64,000 bases of DNA, from contig CAYROO010000003.1 of NCBI GenBank assembly GCA_964425915.1, positions 1 through 64,000 of the forward strand, in the 5' to 3' direction. The stretch's first letter is position 1, and each line of letters starts with the position of its first letter. The notes under the pieces were generated by a model. It worked only from the letters and a program-made list of their open reading frames with translations. It made no database searches and was not told the DNA's origin. This document shows, one piece after another, positions 24,990-33,327 of the stretch. This DNA comes from Polycyclovorans sp964425915. Its GTDB lineage: Bacteria; Pseudomonadota; Gammaproteobacteria; Nevskiales; Nevskiaceae. A program made the position numbers and the translations under genes.

Positions 24990-27900
24990 GGCGCCATGCC
25001 CTCGCCGTGCTGCTGCTTGGCGGCAGCGCTGTAGCCTGGGGCGATAGCGCCGCCATCGACCGTCTCGCCGAGCAGGCGCGTTTCTGGGAGCAGCGCAACC
25101 GTCCGGCGTTGGCAGTGGAAAACTGGCAGCGGCTGCTGGATGCCGATCCCGAAAACGAGGAGGCACTTGGCCGCCTCGCCATCCTCGCCAACAGCGCAGG
25201 GAACGCAGACCAGGCCGAGGTGTGGACGGCCCGACTGCGCGCGGTGAATCCGGAATCGCGCTATCTGCGCGACATCCGCGCCAGCCGCGCGGTGCTCAGC
25301 GTCGACCCGGCCGCCCTTGCCCGCGCCCGCAAGCTGGCAGCCGACCAGAGCACGGCCGCGGCCATCGAGGCCTACGACCAGGCTTTCGGTGGCGCGCCGC
25401 CGAGTGATGCCCTGCGGCTCGAGTACTACCAGGTGATGGCCGCCGACGATGCCCGTCGCGACACCGCCATGCGCGAGCTGCGCAATCTGGCCGAGCGCAA
25501 TCCGGACAATCCCGACTACGCGCTGGCCCTGGCGCGCCAGCTCACCTATCGACCGGCAAGCCGGCGGGAAGGGATTCGTCGTTTGCAGCAGCTGCAGCGC
25601 GAAGGCGCCGTCGCCGAGGATGCGCGCGCCGCCTGGCGACAGGCGCTGTTGTGGCTGGATGCCAGCGTTGCCGACGAGCCCCTCTATACCCAGTACCTGG
25701 CAACCGTCCCTGGCGACGAAGCGGTGGCGACCGTGCGGGAGCGGCTGCGGGCACAGCGCCCGGACAGTCCCCAGCGACAACGTGAAGCGGCGGTCCAACG
25801 CGCCTTCGCACGCTTGGATGCTGGCGCCGATGCGGACGCCGAACGACAGTTCAACGCGCTGCTCAAGCAACGTCCCAACGATGCCGCAGCACTCGGAGGC
25901 CTGGGCCTGGTCCGCCTGCGCCAGCAACGCTATGACGAAGCCGATGCGCTGCTGGGGCGGGCCATGGCGGCACAACCCGGGCAGGCCGCACGCTGGCAGG
26001 AGGCGCGCCGCAGCGCGCAATTCTTCAAACGTTTCGAGGCCGGGTCACAGGCACGCGAGGCCGGCGACATCGCGGCGGCCCTGCAGGCCTATAAAGCGGC
26101 CTTTGCCGCCCCGCCGCGCAACCTGGATCCGGCCCTGCGAACCGCCTATGCCGATGTGCTGCTGCAGAACGGCGACAGTGCCGCTGCCGAGCGCCAGCTG
26201 CGCGAGGCCCTGGCGCGTGAACCAGGCAACGCCGATGCCTTGAAACTGCTGGCCCAGCTGTTGGCGCGCAGTGATCGCCTCGCCGAAGCCGAGGCCCTGG
26301 TGGCCAATGCGCCGCCGTCGGTCCAGGCGGCCATCGCCCCGGCGCGCGCCGAGGCGCTGCGCGAACAGGCCGCCCGCCGCCAGCAGCGCGGGGATCCCGA
26401 TGGCGCGGCCAGGTTGTTGCGTCAGGCGCTGGCGCTGTCGCCCAACAGCCCCTGGGTACGGCTGGATCTGGCCAAGTTGGCCCGCGCCCGTGGTGAAGAC
26501 GCCGAGGCCGATCGACTGCTCGAAAGCCTCCGGCAGACCCATCCGGATCTGCCGGATGTGGCGCTGGCACAGGCCTATGCCCTGGCCGAGCAGCAGCAGT
26601 GGCTCGACGTGTTGTACGAACTGGAGCGGATGCCGCTGCAACAACGGAACCGCGACGCAGCCGCGCTGCAGCGTCGGGCCTGGATCCAGTACCAGATCCA
26701 GCGCGCCAGCATTGCCGCCGAGGCGGGTGACCTGGAGACCGCTTATGCCGCTCTGGTGGCGGCAGACACCGCAGCTGGCGACGACGCCGATTACCTGCAG
26801 GCGCTGGCCGGTGGCTGGGCGGGTGTGGGCGACCCCGCCCGCGCGCTGTCCTACCTGCGCCAGAGCTTCGAGGGCCGTCCGGCCACGGCTTCGCTGCGGT
26901 TGCAATATGCCGCCTTGTTGCTGCAGCTGGGGCAGGACGTCGAGTTCGAAAGCACCGCCGAATGGCTGTTGCGACAGCCGCTCAGCGCCGAGCAGTCGCA
27001 AACCCTGGAAGGCTTGATTGTCGACTATCGAATCCGCCTCGCGGACCGCGCGCGTGAGCGAGGCGACCTCGGGGAGGCCTACGCGCTGCTGCGCGAGGTG
27101 GTGATGCGCCGACCGCAGTCGGCACCGGTGCAGATGGCGTTGGCGCGGGTGTTCTCTGCGGGCGGCGACCAGACCCAGGCGCTGGCGCTGTACGACCGGC
27201 TGCTGCAGGCCCAGCCCGACAGTCGCGAAGCCCTGGCCGGGGCCGCCAACAGCGCGCTTGCCAGCGGCGACCCCAATCTGGCCGGCCGCCGAGTCGAGGC
27301 ATTCGTCGAGCGGGACCCCGACAGTGCCGATGCCGCCGAATTCCAGGCGCGGCTGGCCGAACTGAACGGCAACCCCGGACGCGCTGAGCGCTATTACACG
27401 CTGAGCGCCGAGCGGCGCGAGCACCAGCAGGATGCCCCACCCCCGCAACCGCCCCAGCTGACCCTGATCGACGCCCGCAGCCTGCGCATGCCCCTGTTGC
27501 CGCGGCCGGCAGCGGATGCCGACGCCTGGCAGGGCGTGGTCCCCCAGCGTCCGCTGCAACCCCGACCCTCCGCCTTTGATGCACCGGTGGCGCCGGCCTC
27601 CGGCATCGATCCGTTCGCGCCCCGGCAAGCCCTGCCCGGTTTGCAACTCGACAACCAGGTCGCCACCGTGCGCCCGGTACGTGCCAGCACCAACGCACCG
27701 CGACGCGACACCGATCTGCCGGCACCCGGCTTGCAGTTGCGGGTGGACGACTCGCTGGGCCGTGGCCGCGCCGACGTCGTGCCCAGAAGCCCGGCGCCGC
27801 GCCGTATCGCCGCACCGACGCCTGCCGCGTCCGGTGCCACCACACGATCGGCAGCGGTCAGCCCGCTGCAGCGCCTGCGTGCGGACAACAGCGGCTGGAT

Positions 27901-29029
27901 CGGCGGCGCCCTGCACTCCCGCGTGCGGGACGGTGAGGGCGGCCTGTCGCGTCTGTTCAACATCGAAACCCCGATGGAGATTCGCAGTGCGGCAAGCGCG
28001 GCAGGCCAGTTCGGGGTCCGGATCGTTCCGGTCTATCTCGATGCCGGCACCGCCAGCGGCAATGCGCTGTTGCGGGTCGGAGCGCTGCCGCTCATCAATG
28101 GCGGAGATACGCCCGTTGACTACAGCGAAAGCGGCGTCGCCATCGGCCTCGGTTACTACGCCGGCAGCTTCACCGCCGACATCGGTTCCACCCCGCTGGG
28201 TCTGGTGGAGGAACGCCTGACCGGCGGCCTGCGCTGGGCACCGACGACCGGCCCCTGGCGCTTTGCCTTTGAGCTGGCGCGGCGTCCGGTGACCGACAGT
28301 TTGCTCTCCTACTCCGGACTGTTCGACCCCTTGGTGGGGGTCAATACCGGCGCCATCAACCGCACGGGCGGGCGCGCCGACATCACCTACGACACCGGTC
28401 GCTTCGGTGTGTATGGAAATGGCGGATTCGCCACCTACGACGGCCGCAACACCGACGACAATGCGGCCGGGGAGCTGGGCGGAGGGGTCTATGTCCGGGC
28501 GCTGCGCGAACCCCACCGGACGCTGACCTACGGCCTCAACATCACCACGTTCTTCTACGATAAGAATCGGCGGTACTTCACCTTCGGCCACGGCGGCTAC
28601 TTCAGCCCGCAGTTCTTCCTCGGGGTAACCGTCCCGGTGGAGCTCACCGGGCTGTGGGGCAACATCCGCTATCGGCTGAACGGCGCCATCGGCCTGCAGA
28701 CCTTCCGCGAGGACGGCGCCGCGCTGTTCCCCAATAACGCCAACCTGCAGGACGAGCTTGAAGCCCTGATCGATGCCAACCCCGACACCAATCTGGTGGG
28801 CGGCTATGCCAGCGGCAGTCAATCCGGACTTGGCTACGCACTTGGCGGGGCACTCGAATATCGCGTCTCCCCGAGTCTGTTCGTGGGCGCTGAGATGGGC
28901 TCGGACAATGCCCGGGACTTCACCGAATATCAGTTCTCGGGATTCCTGCGGTACTACTTCCAACCGCAACTCGGCCTGCCAGCGGCCCCACGTAGCCTGC
29001 CCGCCCACTATCATTGGAAGGGACGCTGA
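24965..29029 (+). CDS. bcsC: Cellulose export protein BcsC (TPR and outer-membrane porin)
   Basis: Carries cellulose across the periplasm and outer membrane. The 1354-residue protein has a short signal peptide (residues about 9-25). A long run of TPR helices follows, to about residue 860 (for example AAAERQLREALAREPGNADALKLLAQLL). Then come a Pro/Ala-rich linker and the BCSC_C beta-barrel from about 968 (LQRLRADNSGWIGGALHSR) to the terminal YYFQPQLGLP region. ATG 24965 lies 25 bp inside the 3' end of bcsZ, implying translational coupling. Confidence 0.95.
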   Translation: MAPRLQTLGRHALAVLLLGGSAVAWGDSAAIDRLAEQARFWEQRNRPALAVENWQRLLDADPENEEALGRLAILANSAGNADQAEVWTARLRAVNPESRYLRDIRASRAVLSVDPAALARARKLAADQSTAAAIEAYDQAFGGAPPSDALRLEYYQVMAADDARRDTAMRELRNLAERNPDNPDYALALARQLTYRPASRREGIRRLQQLQREGAVAEDARAAWRQALLWLDASVADEPLYTQYLATVPGDEAVATVRERLRAQRPDSPQRQREAAVQRAFARLDAGADADAERQFNALLKQRPNDAAALGGLGLVRLRQQRYDEADALLGRAMAAQPGQAARWQEARRSAQFFKRFEAGSQAREAGDIAAALQAYKAAFAAPPRNLDPALRTAYADVLLQNGDSAAAERQLREALAREPGNADALKLLAQLLARSDRLAEAEALVANAPPSVQAAIAPARAEALREQAARRQQRGDPDGAARLLRQALALSPNSPWVRLDLAKLARARGEDAEADRLLESLRQTHPDLPDVALAQAYALAEQQQWLDVLYELERMPLQQRNRDAAALQRRAWIQYQIQRASIAAEAGDLETAYAALVAADTAAGDDADYLQALAGGWAGVGDPARALSYLRQSFEGRPATASLRLQYAALLLQLGQDVEFESTAEWLLRQPLSAEQSQTLEGLIVDYRIRLADRARERGDLGEAYALLREVVMRRPQSAPVQMALARVFSAGGDQTQALALYDRLLQAQPDSREALAGAANSALASGDPNLAGRRVEAFVERDPDSADAAEFQARLAELNGNPGRAERYYTLSAERREHQQDAPPPQPPQLTLIDARSLRMPLLPRPAADADAWQGVVPQRPLQPRPSAFDAPVAPASGIDPFAPRQALPGLQLDNQVATVRPVRASTNAPRRDTDLPAPGLQLRVDDSLGRGRADVVPRSPAPRRIAAPTPAASGATTRSAAVSPLQRLRADNSGWIGGALHSRVRDGEGGLSRLFNIETPMEIRSAASAAGQFGVRIVPVYLDAGTASGNALLRVGALPLINGGDTPVDYSESGVAIGLGYYAGSFTADIGSTPLGLVEERLTGGLRWAPTTGPWRFAFELARRPVTDSLLSYSGLFDPLVGVNTGAINRTGGRADITYDTGRFGVYGNGGFATYDGRNTDDNAAGELGGGVYVRALREPHRTLTYGLNITTFFYDKNRRYFTFGHGGYFSPQFFLGVTVPVELTGLWGNIRYRLNGAIGLQTFREDGAALFPNNANLQDELEALIDANPDTNLVGGYASGSQSGLGYALGGALEYRVSPSLFVGAEMGSDNARDFTEYQFSGFLRYYFQPQLGLPAAPRSLPAHYHWKGR

Positions 29030-29030
29030 C

Positions 29031-29414
29031 ATGAAGCGCAGCCTTGCCACTGCCCTGTTGTCCCTGGCCGGTCTGGCCCATGCGCAGCCGCAGGAAGTCA
29101 CTGCCGAGCTGTTATCGCGCGGGCAGACCCAGCGCGCCATCGCCACGCTGGAGGCGCAGCTGGGCGACAATCCATTCGACCCCGTCACCCTCAACAACCT
29201 CGCCGTGGTCCGCGGTGACCGGGGTGACTATTTCGTCGCGGCCGACCTCTTGCGTCGGGCCCAAAGGCTGTCACCGGGACATCCGGTGATCGAGCGCAAC
29301 CTGGCCGAGGTTGAAGACTGGCTGGCGGCGCAAGCCGATGCCGGGCGGATACAGCCGCTGCCGGCTGCGCAGCGCTTGCGCCTACCGCCGCCACCGCCAC
29401 CCTTGTGGCGCTGA
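29031..29414 (+). CDS. Small exported TPR protein at the end of the bcs operon
   Basis: A 127-residue protein starting one base after the bcsC stop, with GGAAGG upstream. It has a signal peptide (MKRSLATALLSLAGLAHAQ) and two TPR-like units (LLSRGQTQRAIATLEAQLGDNPFDPVTLNNLAVV and the next repeat ending HPVIERNLAEVEDWL). The tail is basic and proline-rich (LRLPPPPPPLWR). Its location suggests a periplasmic helper of BcsC. I know no named family for it, and the role is inferred only from position and architecture. Confidence 0.75.
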   Translation: MKRSLATALLSLAGLAHAQPQEVTAELLSRGQTQRAIATLEAQLGDNPFDPVTLNNLAVVRGDRGDYFVAADLLRRAQRLSPGHPVIERNLAEVEDWLAAQADAGRIQPLPAAQRLRLPPPPPPLWR

Positions 29415-29461
29415 TCACGCCCAAGGGAACCTTTTTCGGGGGCTGATCGTGTACGCCCCTC

Positions 29462-30034
29462 ATGGTCTTCCGTTCTGCTGAGCAGCGGCGTCGTGCCCAC
29501 CGTTTCGATGCGGTGGTGCGGCCGCACCTCGACACCCTCTACCGCCTCGCCTACCGCTTGACCCAGCGGCCGGAGGATGCCGAGGACCTGCTGCAGAGCC
29601 TGATGCTGCGTCTGCTACCGCATACCGACACGCTGGTTGCGCTGGATCGCCCGGCGCCGTGGATGGCGCGCGCCTTGTACCACCTGTTCGTCGACCAGCA
29701 TCGCAGCCGGCAGCGCCAGCCGCTGGACCTCGGCGATAGCGGCGATGACGGGGATGCGCTGGACACCATCGCCGCGCCGATACATCAGGCACCGGATGCC
29801 AGCGCAGCACGCCTTGATCGCTGCGCGCAATTGGAAGCGGCAGTCGCCGCGCTGCCCCCCGCGCAGCGCGCCCTGGTGGTCTGGCATGACATTGAGGGGT
29901 ATACGCTGGACGAGCTGTCCGGGACCCATCAGATCCCGCTTGGCACCCTGAAGTCGCGCCTGCACCGGGCCCGTGCCCGCTTACGCCAGACGCTGGACGG
30001 AACCCTCGGCCCGCCCGACCGTGTAGAAGGATGA
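29462..30034 (+). CDS. ECF-type RNA polymerase sigma factor
   Basis: A 190-residue alternative sigma factor. Region 2 is at about residues 16-85 (LYRLAYRLTQRPEDAEDLLQSL, with the WMARALYHLFVDQHRSR segment as region 2.4). Region 4 is at about 120-178 (LPPAQRALVVWHDIEGYTLDEL and then IPLGTLKSRLHRARARL). Its stop overlaps the next gene's ATG by 4 bp, and that gene encodes a zinc-finger anti-sigma factor. It lies 47 bp after the cellulose operon on the same strand. The target promoters are unknown. Confidence 0.92.
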   Translation: MVFRSAEQRRRAHRFDAVVRPHLDTLYRLAYRLTQRPEDAEDLLQSLMLRLLPHTDTLVALDRPAPWMARALYHLFVDQHRSRQRQPLDLGDSGDDGDALDTIAAPIHQAPDASAARLDRCAQLEAAVAALPPAQRALVVWHDIEGYTLDELSGTHQIPLGTLKSRLHRARARLRQTLDGTLGPPDRVEG

Positions 30035-30732
30035 GAAAGCCTATGAACTGCACGCACTGCCTTGCCCATGTCGACGACGTTCTCGACGGCCAACTGCCCG
30101 CGGAGACGCAGGCCGCTGTGCTCGCGCATCTCGCGGATTGCCCACACTGCCGTCGACAGCTGGCGGCGCAGCGGCAACTCCTCCAGGCCTTGCGCCAACT
30201 GCCGGCGCCGGGCACCCCGCCCGGCCTGGCCACGCGTGTCCTGCCCGGTCTCAGAGTGGGACGCCGGCAACGACATGCCCTTGCCGCGGCCGCTGCCCTG
30301 CTGCTGGGCCTGAGCCTCGCATTCACCCGGCCCGACCCTGTCACCACGCCTGTCCCCGACCTGAGTGCCACAGGCGTCCCCGATCGACCAACACCGGTTC
30401 GTCTGGTGTTGCGCAGTGATACCGCCGTACGGGCGGTGACCATCGAGCTGGCGCTGCCCGAAGGCACACGGCTGGCGCACACCCAACACGGCACACGCCC
30501 GCTACGCTGGCAAGCCGACCTTGCGGCCGGACCCAATTTGCTGGAGCTGCCGCTGGTGTTCGAGCGGCCTGACGTTGATGGGGTGCTGATTGCCCGGGTC
30601 AGCATCGATGGCAGCGCACGGCAGTTCCGGGTTCCGGTACGCTCCCCGGACCGGCTGTCCCCGGGCGCGCAGGCGCCCCGGCCTGCCGGTACCGGTGGGC
30701 CGGTACCCGGTGAGGCGTCTCGCCATGTGTAA
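30031..30732 (+). CDS. Membrane-bound zinc-finger anti-sigma factor
   Basis: A 233-residue predicted inhibitor of the preceding sigma factor. The N-terminus has the zinc-binding anti-sigma pattern: CTHC, then HLADCPHC (HxxxCxxC) at about residues 33-40. One membrane helix follows (HALAAAAALLLGLSLAF, about 82-98). The C-terminal half is a predicted beta-rich, Ig-like periplasmic domain (VRLVLRSDTAVRAVTIELALPEG through FRVPVRSP), probably the sensing part. The tail is proline- and glycine-rich. ATG 30031 overlaps the sigma stop; a second ATG at 30043 is possible. It overlaps the next gene by 8 bp. Confidence 0.85.
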   Translation: MRKPMNCTHCLAHVDDVLDGQLPAETQAAVLAHLADCPHCRRQLAAQRQLLQALRQLPAPGTPPGLATRVLPGLRVGRRQRHALAAAAALLLGLSLAFTRPDPVTTPVPDLSATGVPDRPTPVRLVLRSDTAVRAVTIELALPEGTRLAHTQHGTRPLRWQADLAAGPNLLELPLVFERPDVDGVLIARVSIDGSARQFRVPVRSPDRLSPGAQAPRPAGTGGPVPGEASRHV

Positions 30733-31075
30733 GACACGCCGCAGGAGGGCTGCCGCCGTGCTGTTGGGGCTGCTGCTGCCCATCGCGACATCCGCGCAAG
30801 GAGGCCAATTGGATGGACTGGAGATGGACGTACTCGGCCCCGGTGAATTGCCGGGGGCGTCGATGCCCCGCATTGCCCTCCCGGACCCGATCGGCCGCGA
30901 TGAGCGACTGCCGCTGGGGCTTGGCGAACGCAGTGCGCGCCAGGATCTGCAGCTCCGCTTGGAAGCCTCTGACGCTGCGCTGGAAAGCAGCAGCGCACTG
31001 GCCGACTCCGACCCGCCCCGCCCGCCGATGCCGCCCCCGCTGGAGACCGCACCGAACGCGCCTGAGTTGCCCTGA
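30725..31075 (+). CDS. Small exported protein of unknown function
   Basis: A 116-residue protein whose ATG lies 8 bp inside the anti-sigma gene. It has a clear signal peptide (CKTRRRRAAAVLLGLLLPIATSAQ). The mature part is about 90 residues, with a GPGELPGASMPRIALPDPIGRDERLPLGLGER-type region, a short predicted helix (ARQDLQLRLEASDAALES) and a proline-rich end. I recognise no domain. Tight coupling to the sigma/anti-sigma pair suggests that it takes part in the signal or is tied to the following outer-membrane protein. Confidence 0.65.
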   Translation: MCKTRRRRAAAVLLGLLLPIATSAQGGQLDGLEMDVLGPGELPGASMPRIALPDPIGRDERLPLGLGERSARQDLQLRLEASDAALESSSALADSDPPRPPMPPPLETAPNAPELP

Positions 31076-31102
31076 GCGACTGCCGCGTCTCGCCCCGCTG
31101 GC

Positions 31103-32404
31103 ATGCGTTTGACGTGCGCTTGGCGCCTCCTCGCCGCCGGCCTGCTGTGGGCGACTGCCAACGCGGCCGCGTCACCGCCGCCGGTTGATGCCGACACCGC
31201 ATTCCGTGAGGGTCTGGCCGCCTACCGGGCAGGCGACTTTCCAGCGGCGCGCAATGCCTTCGAGCGCGCCCAGATAGCCGGACATCCCGACCCGAACGTG
31301 CTGTTCAACCTTGGGCTCAGCCACTGGCAGCTTGAGGCCTGGGCCGCAGCGCGAGACTGTTTCCAGCGTCTGCGCACCGTGCCCAGCCACGCCGCGGCTG
31401 CGCTCTACCATCTGGCGCTGCTGGCCGCCCGAGCGGGGCAACGGGACCTTGCGCTGCATCACCTTGCCGCCGCGGAGCGTGCCAGCACACACCCCGGGAT
31501 TCGCGAGCGGATCCGCCAGGCCCGCAGCCGCATCGCCCCGGAACATGCGCGCGACGCATCGACGCTGAGCTACCTGTATCTGGGTGGCGGCCACGACGGC
31601 AACCCGGCGCTGGTCCGCGACAACGACGATCTGCCGCGCCTGACCGAAGACCGCCAATATGTCGAGGCACTGGTCGTGGGGCGGTGGCAGCCGGCGCCGC
31701 GTGACACGCTTCAGGGCACCCTGTTCAGCCGCGGCTATGCCGGCGGCGAGCGATATGACCAGCTGGGGGCACAGCTACAGTGGCGCCACCGCGACGCCGA
31801 GGGGCCTGACACGACAGCGCTGTCGGTGGAACTCAATCAGGTGGATCGCAACATTCGGCAGCAGCTGATCCATCTGGAACGCTGGACGCAGCATGCGCAG
31901 GGCGCCACGCGCTGGACCCTGCGCGCGCAGCTGAGCGGTATCCATGCATCGGGCGATTTCGCGCTGCTCAGCGGCTGGCGGCTGCGGGGCGCCGCGCAAG
32001 CCGAGCGTCCGTTGGCCGGCGGTGTGGGCTTCGCCGAATGGCAGCTGGCCTTCAATGAGCGCCGTGACCTGCGGCGGGTGGATGCGTTCTTCAGCCAATC
32101 CCCCATCCGCGCCGGCCTGCAGCTCGGATACCGCAAGCGCCCGACATCGCGGCTCAGCCTGGACATTCGCGGCGGGCTACGGCACAGCTATTTTCGCCAC
32201 GAGAACCGCATCCCAAGCGACCAGGGCCTGCGTATTGCACGTCGACGGGACACCCTGTACTCGCTGCAGTTGCAGGCACGTCAACGCCTCGGCACGCGGT
32301 TGTTCCTGATCACCGAGCTAGGCTACGACGACAACCACTCCGGCCAGCGGCTGTTCGACTATCAGCGACCTCGCCTCAGTGTCGGGATGGAGTGGCAGCC
32401 CTAG
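31103..32404 (+). CDS. TPR plus outer-membrane beta-barrel protein
   Basis: A 433-residue protein with a signal peptide (MRLTCAWRLLAAGLLWATANA). TPR units lie at about 30-150 (AFREGLAAYRAGDFPAARNAFERAQ and repeats). The C-terminal barrel at about 155-433 shows alternating aromatic/polar strands and an end typical of outer-membrane proteins (ELGYDDNHSGQRLFDYQRPRLS followed by VGMEWQP). The shape, periplasmic TPR plus barrel, recalls BcsC/PgaA exporters and the Slam (DUF560) lipoprotein translocators, but I cannot assign it to either. It closes the sigma-factor module and is convergent with the next gene after 21 bp. Confidence 0.75.
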   Translation: MRLTCAWRLLAAGLLWATANAAASPPPVDADTAFREGLAAYRAGDFPAARNAFERAQIAGHPDPNVLFNLGLSHWQLEAWAAARDCFQRLRTVPSHAAAALYHLALLAARAGQRDLALHHLAAAERASTHPGIRERIRQARSRIAPEHARDASTLSYLYLGGGHDGNPALVRDNDDLPRLTEDRQYVEALVVGRWQPAPRDTLQGTLFSRGYAGGERYDQLGAQLQWRHRDAEGPDTTALSVELNQVDRNIRQQLIHLERWTQHAQGATRWTLRAQLSGIHASGDFALLSGWRLRGAAQAERPLAGGVGFAEWQLAFNERRDLRRVDAFFSQSPIRAGLQLGYRKRPTSRLSLDIRGGLRHSYFRHENRIPSDQGLRIARRRDTLYSLQLQARQRLGTRLFLITELGYDDNHSGQRLFDYQRPRLSVGMEWQP

Positions 32405-32425
32405 TCGACCCAAGCACATCCGGCG

Positions 32426-33289
32426 TCAATCCGCTGCCCGGCTCACCTGCAGCACATAGACATCCTGGTTGTCCCGAGCTGGCACGATCGCGATCAGCAC
32501 TTCGCGTGCACCCGGCGGGGCGTTCAGCGACGGCGGCACGATGGTTGCGAGGCCAGTCGCGTCAACCGCCTCATTGCAGGCACTGGCCAGTTCAAACGCG
32601 TAGAGGTTGTATCGGCGGTTGATCTCGAAGGCCTGACCGGCGTAGGCACAGTCCTCGATGTCACGTCCGCCAAATCCACCCTGATCGTTGAAATCAAGGC
32701 TCAGCGTCTCGCCACCGAAAGCGTCGAGGTTCTCCCAGATGCCGGCCAGCAGGCTGACATTCGACACCCGCTCGTAGCGTCGCTTGGCATAGGCTGCGCT
32801 GAGATTGACGTTGAGATCGCTGCCGACGATCTGCCCGACCATGGCAACACCGGGGTCGATATCGATCTCCAGCACGGCGCTGCGGACACGGCGCTGCAGT
32901 TCCGGCTGCGGCGGTGGGTCCTCCGGATCAGCGTCCGGGTCCGGGTCCGGCGTCACCAGCACCTGGTCGAACCACAACACGCTGGCGCGCCGCGTGGTGC
33001 CGCCGGTTGCCGAGGTGGCGAAGCGGCCGCTGAGATAGGCGCTACCGTCCTCGGCGTAGCCGACAATCCGGTCCGGATTCCGCGCCGAACGCCCCTCGGC
33101 AAACATGAACGTCCAGTCGGTCTCCGGCTCGCTGCCGGTCACCACCGCCTCGAAGATGCCACCCCGCAGCACCTGGTTGCCGCCGATATCGCCGACCCGG
33201 ACCGGATCGTTCTCGGAACCGCAGGCGATCAACAGCAAACCCAGCCCGAACAGGAGCGCGCGATACCCACAGCGAAATAGAAGCGTCAT
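32426..33289 (-). CDS. Lipoprotein of unknown function at the end of the Tad operon
   Basis: From ATG 33289 the protein is 287 residues and begins with a signal peptide ending in lipobox LIAC (C23). The longer frame from 33331 would bury the signal peptide. The body is beta-rich, with an Asp/Pro-rich linker (TPDPDPDADPEDPPPQPEL) near the middle and no domain I recognise. It lies 38 bp after the PAS-GGDEF gene on the same strand, so it may be the last gene of the tad transcript. Confidence 0.7.
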   Translation of the reverse strand: MTLLFRCGYRALLFGLGLLLIACGSENDPVRVGDIGGNQVLRGGIFEAVVTGSEPETDWTFMFAEGRSARNPDRIVGYAEDGSAYLSGRFATSATGGTTRRASVLWFDQVLVTPDPDPDADPEDPPPQPELQRRVRSAVLEIDIDPGVAMVGQIVGSDLNVNLSAAYAKRRYERVSNVSLLAGIWENLDAFGGETLSLDFNDQGGFGGRDIEDCAYAGQAFEINRRYNLYAFELASACNEAVDATGLATIVPPSLNAPPGAREVLIAIVPARDNQDVYVLQVSRAAD

Positions 33290-33327
33290 GCCGGTATCGT
33301 AGCCTGCTCCGGACTGAACTGCGATGC

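Noticed and set aside
26045..29197. A 1050-codon open frame on the minus strand opposite bcsC
   Set aside because: It mirrors the bcsC codons in a GC-rich gene; no domain, signal or ribosome site is visible, while bcsC on the plus strand has clear TPR and barrel regions.
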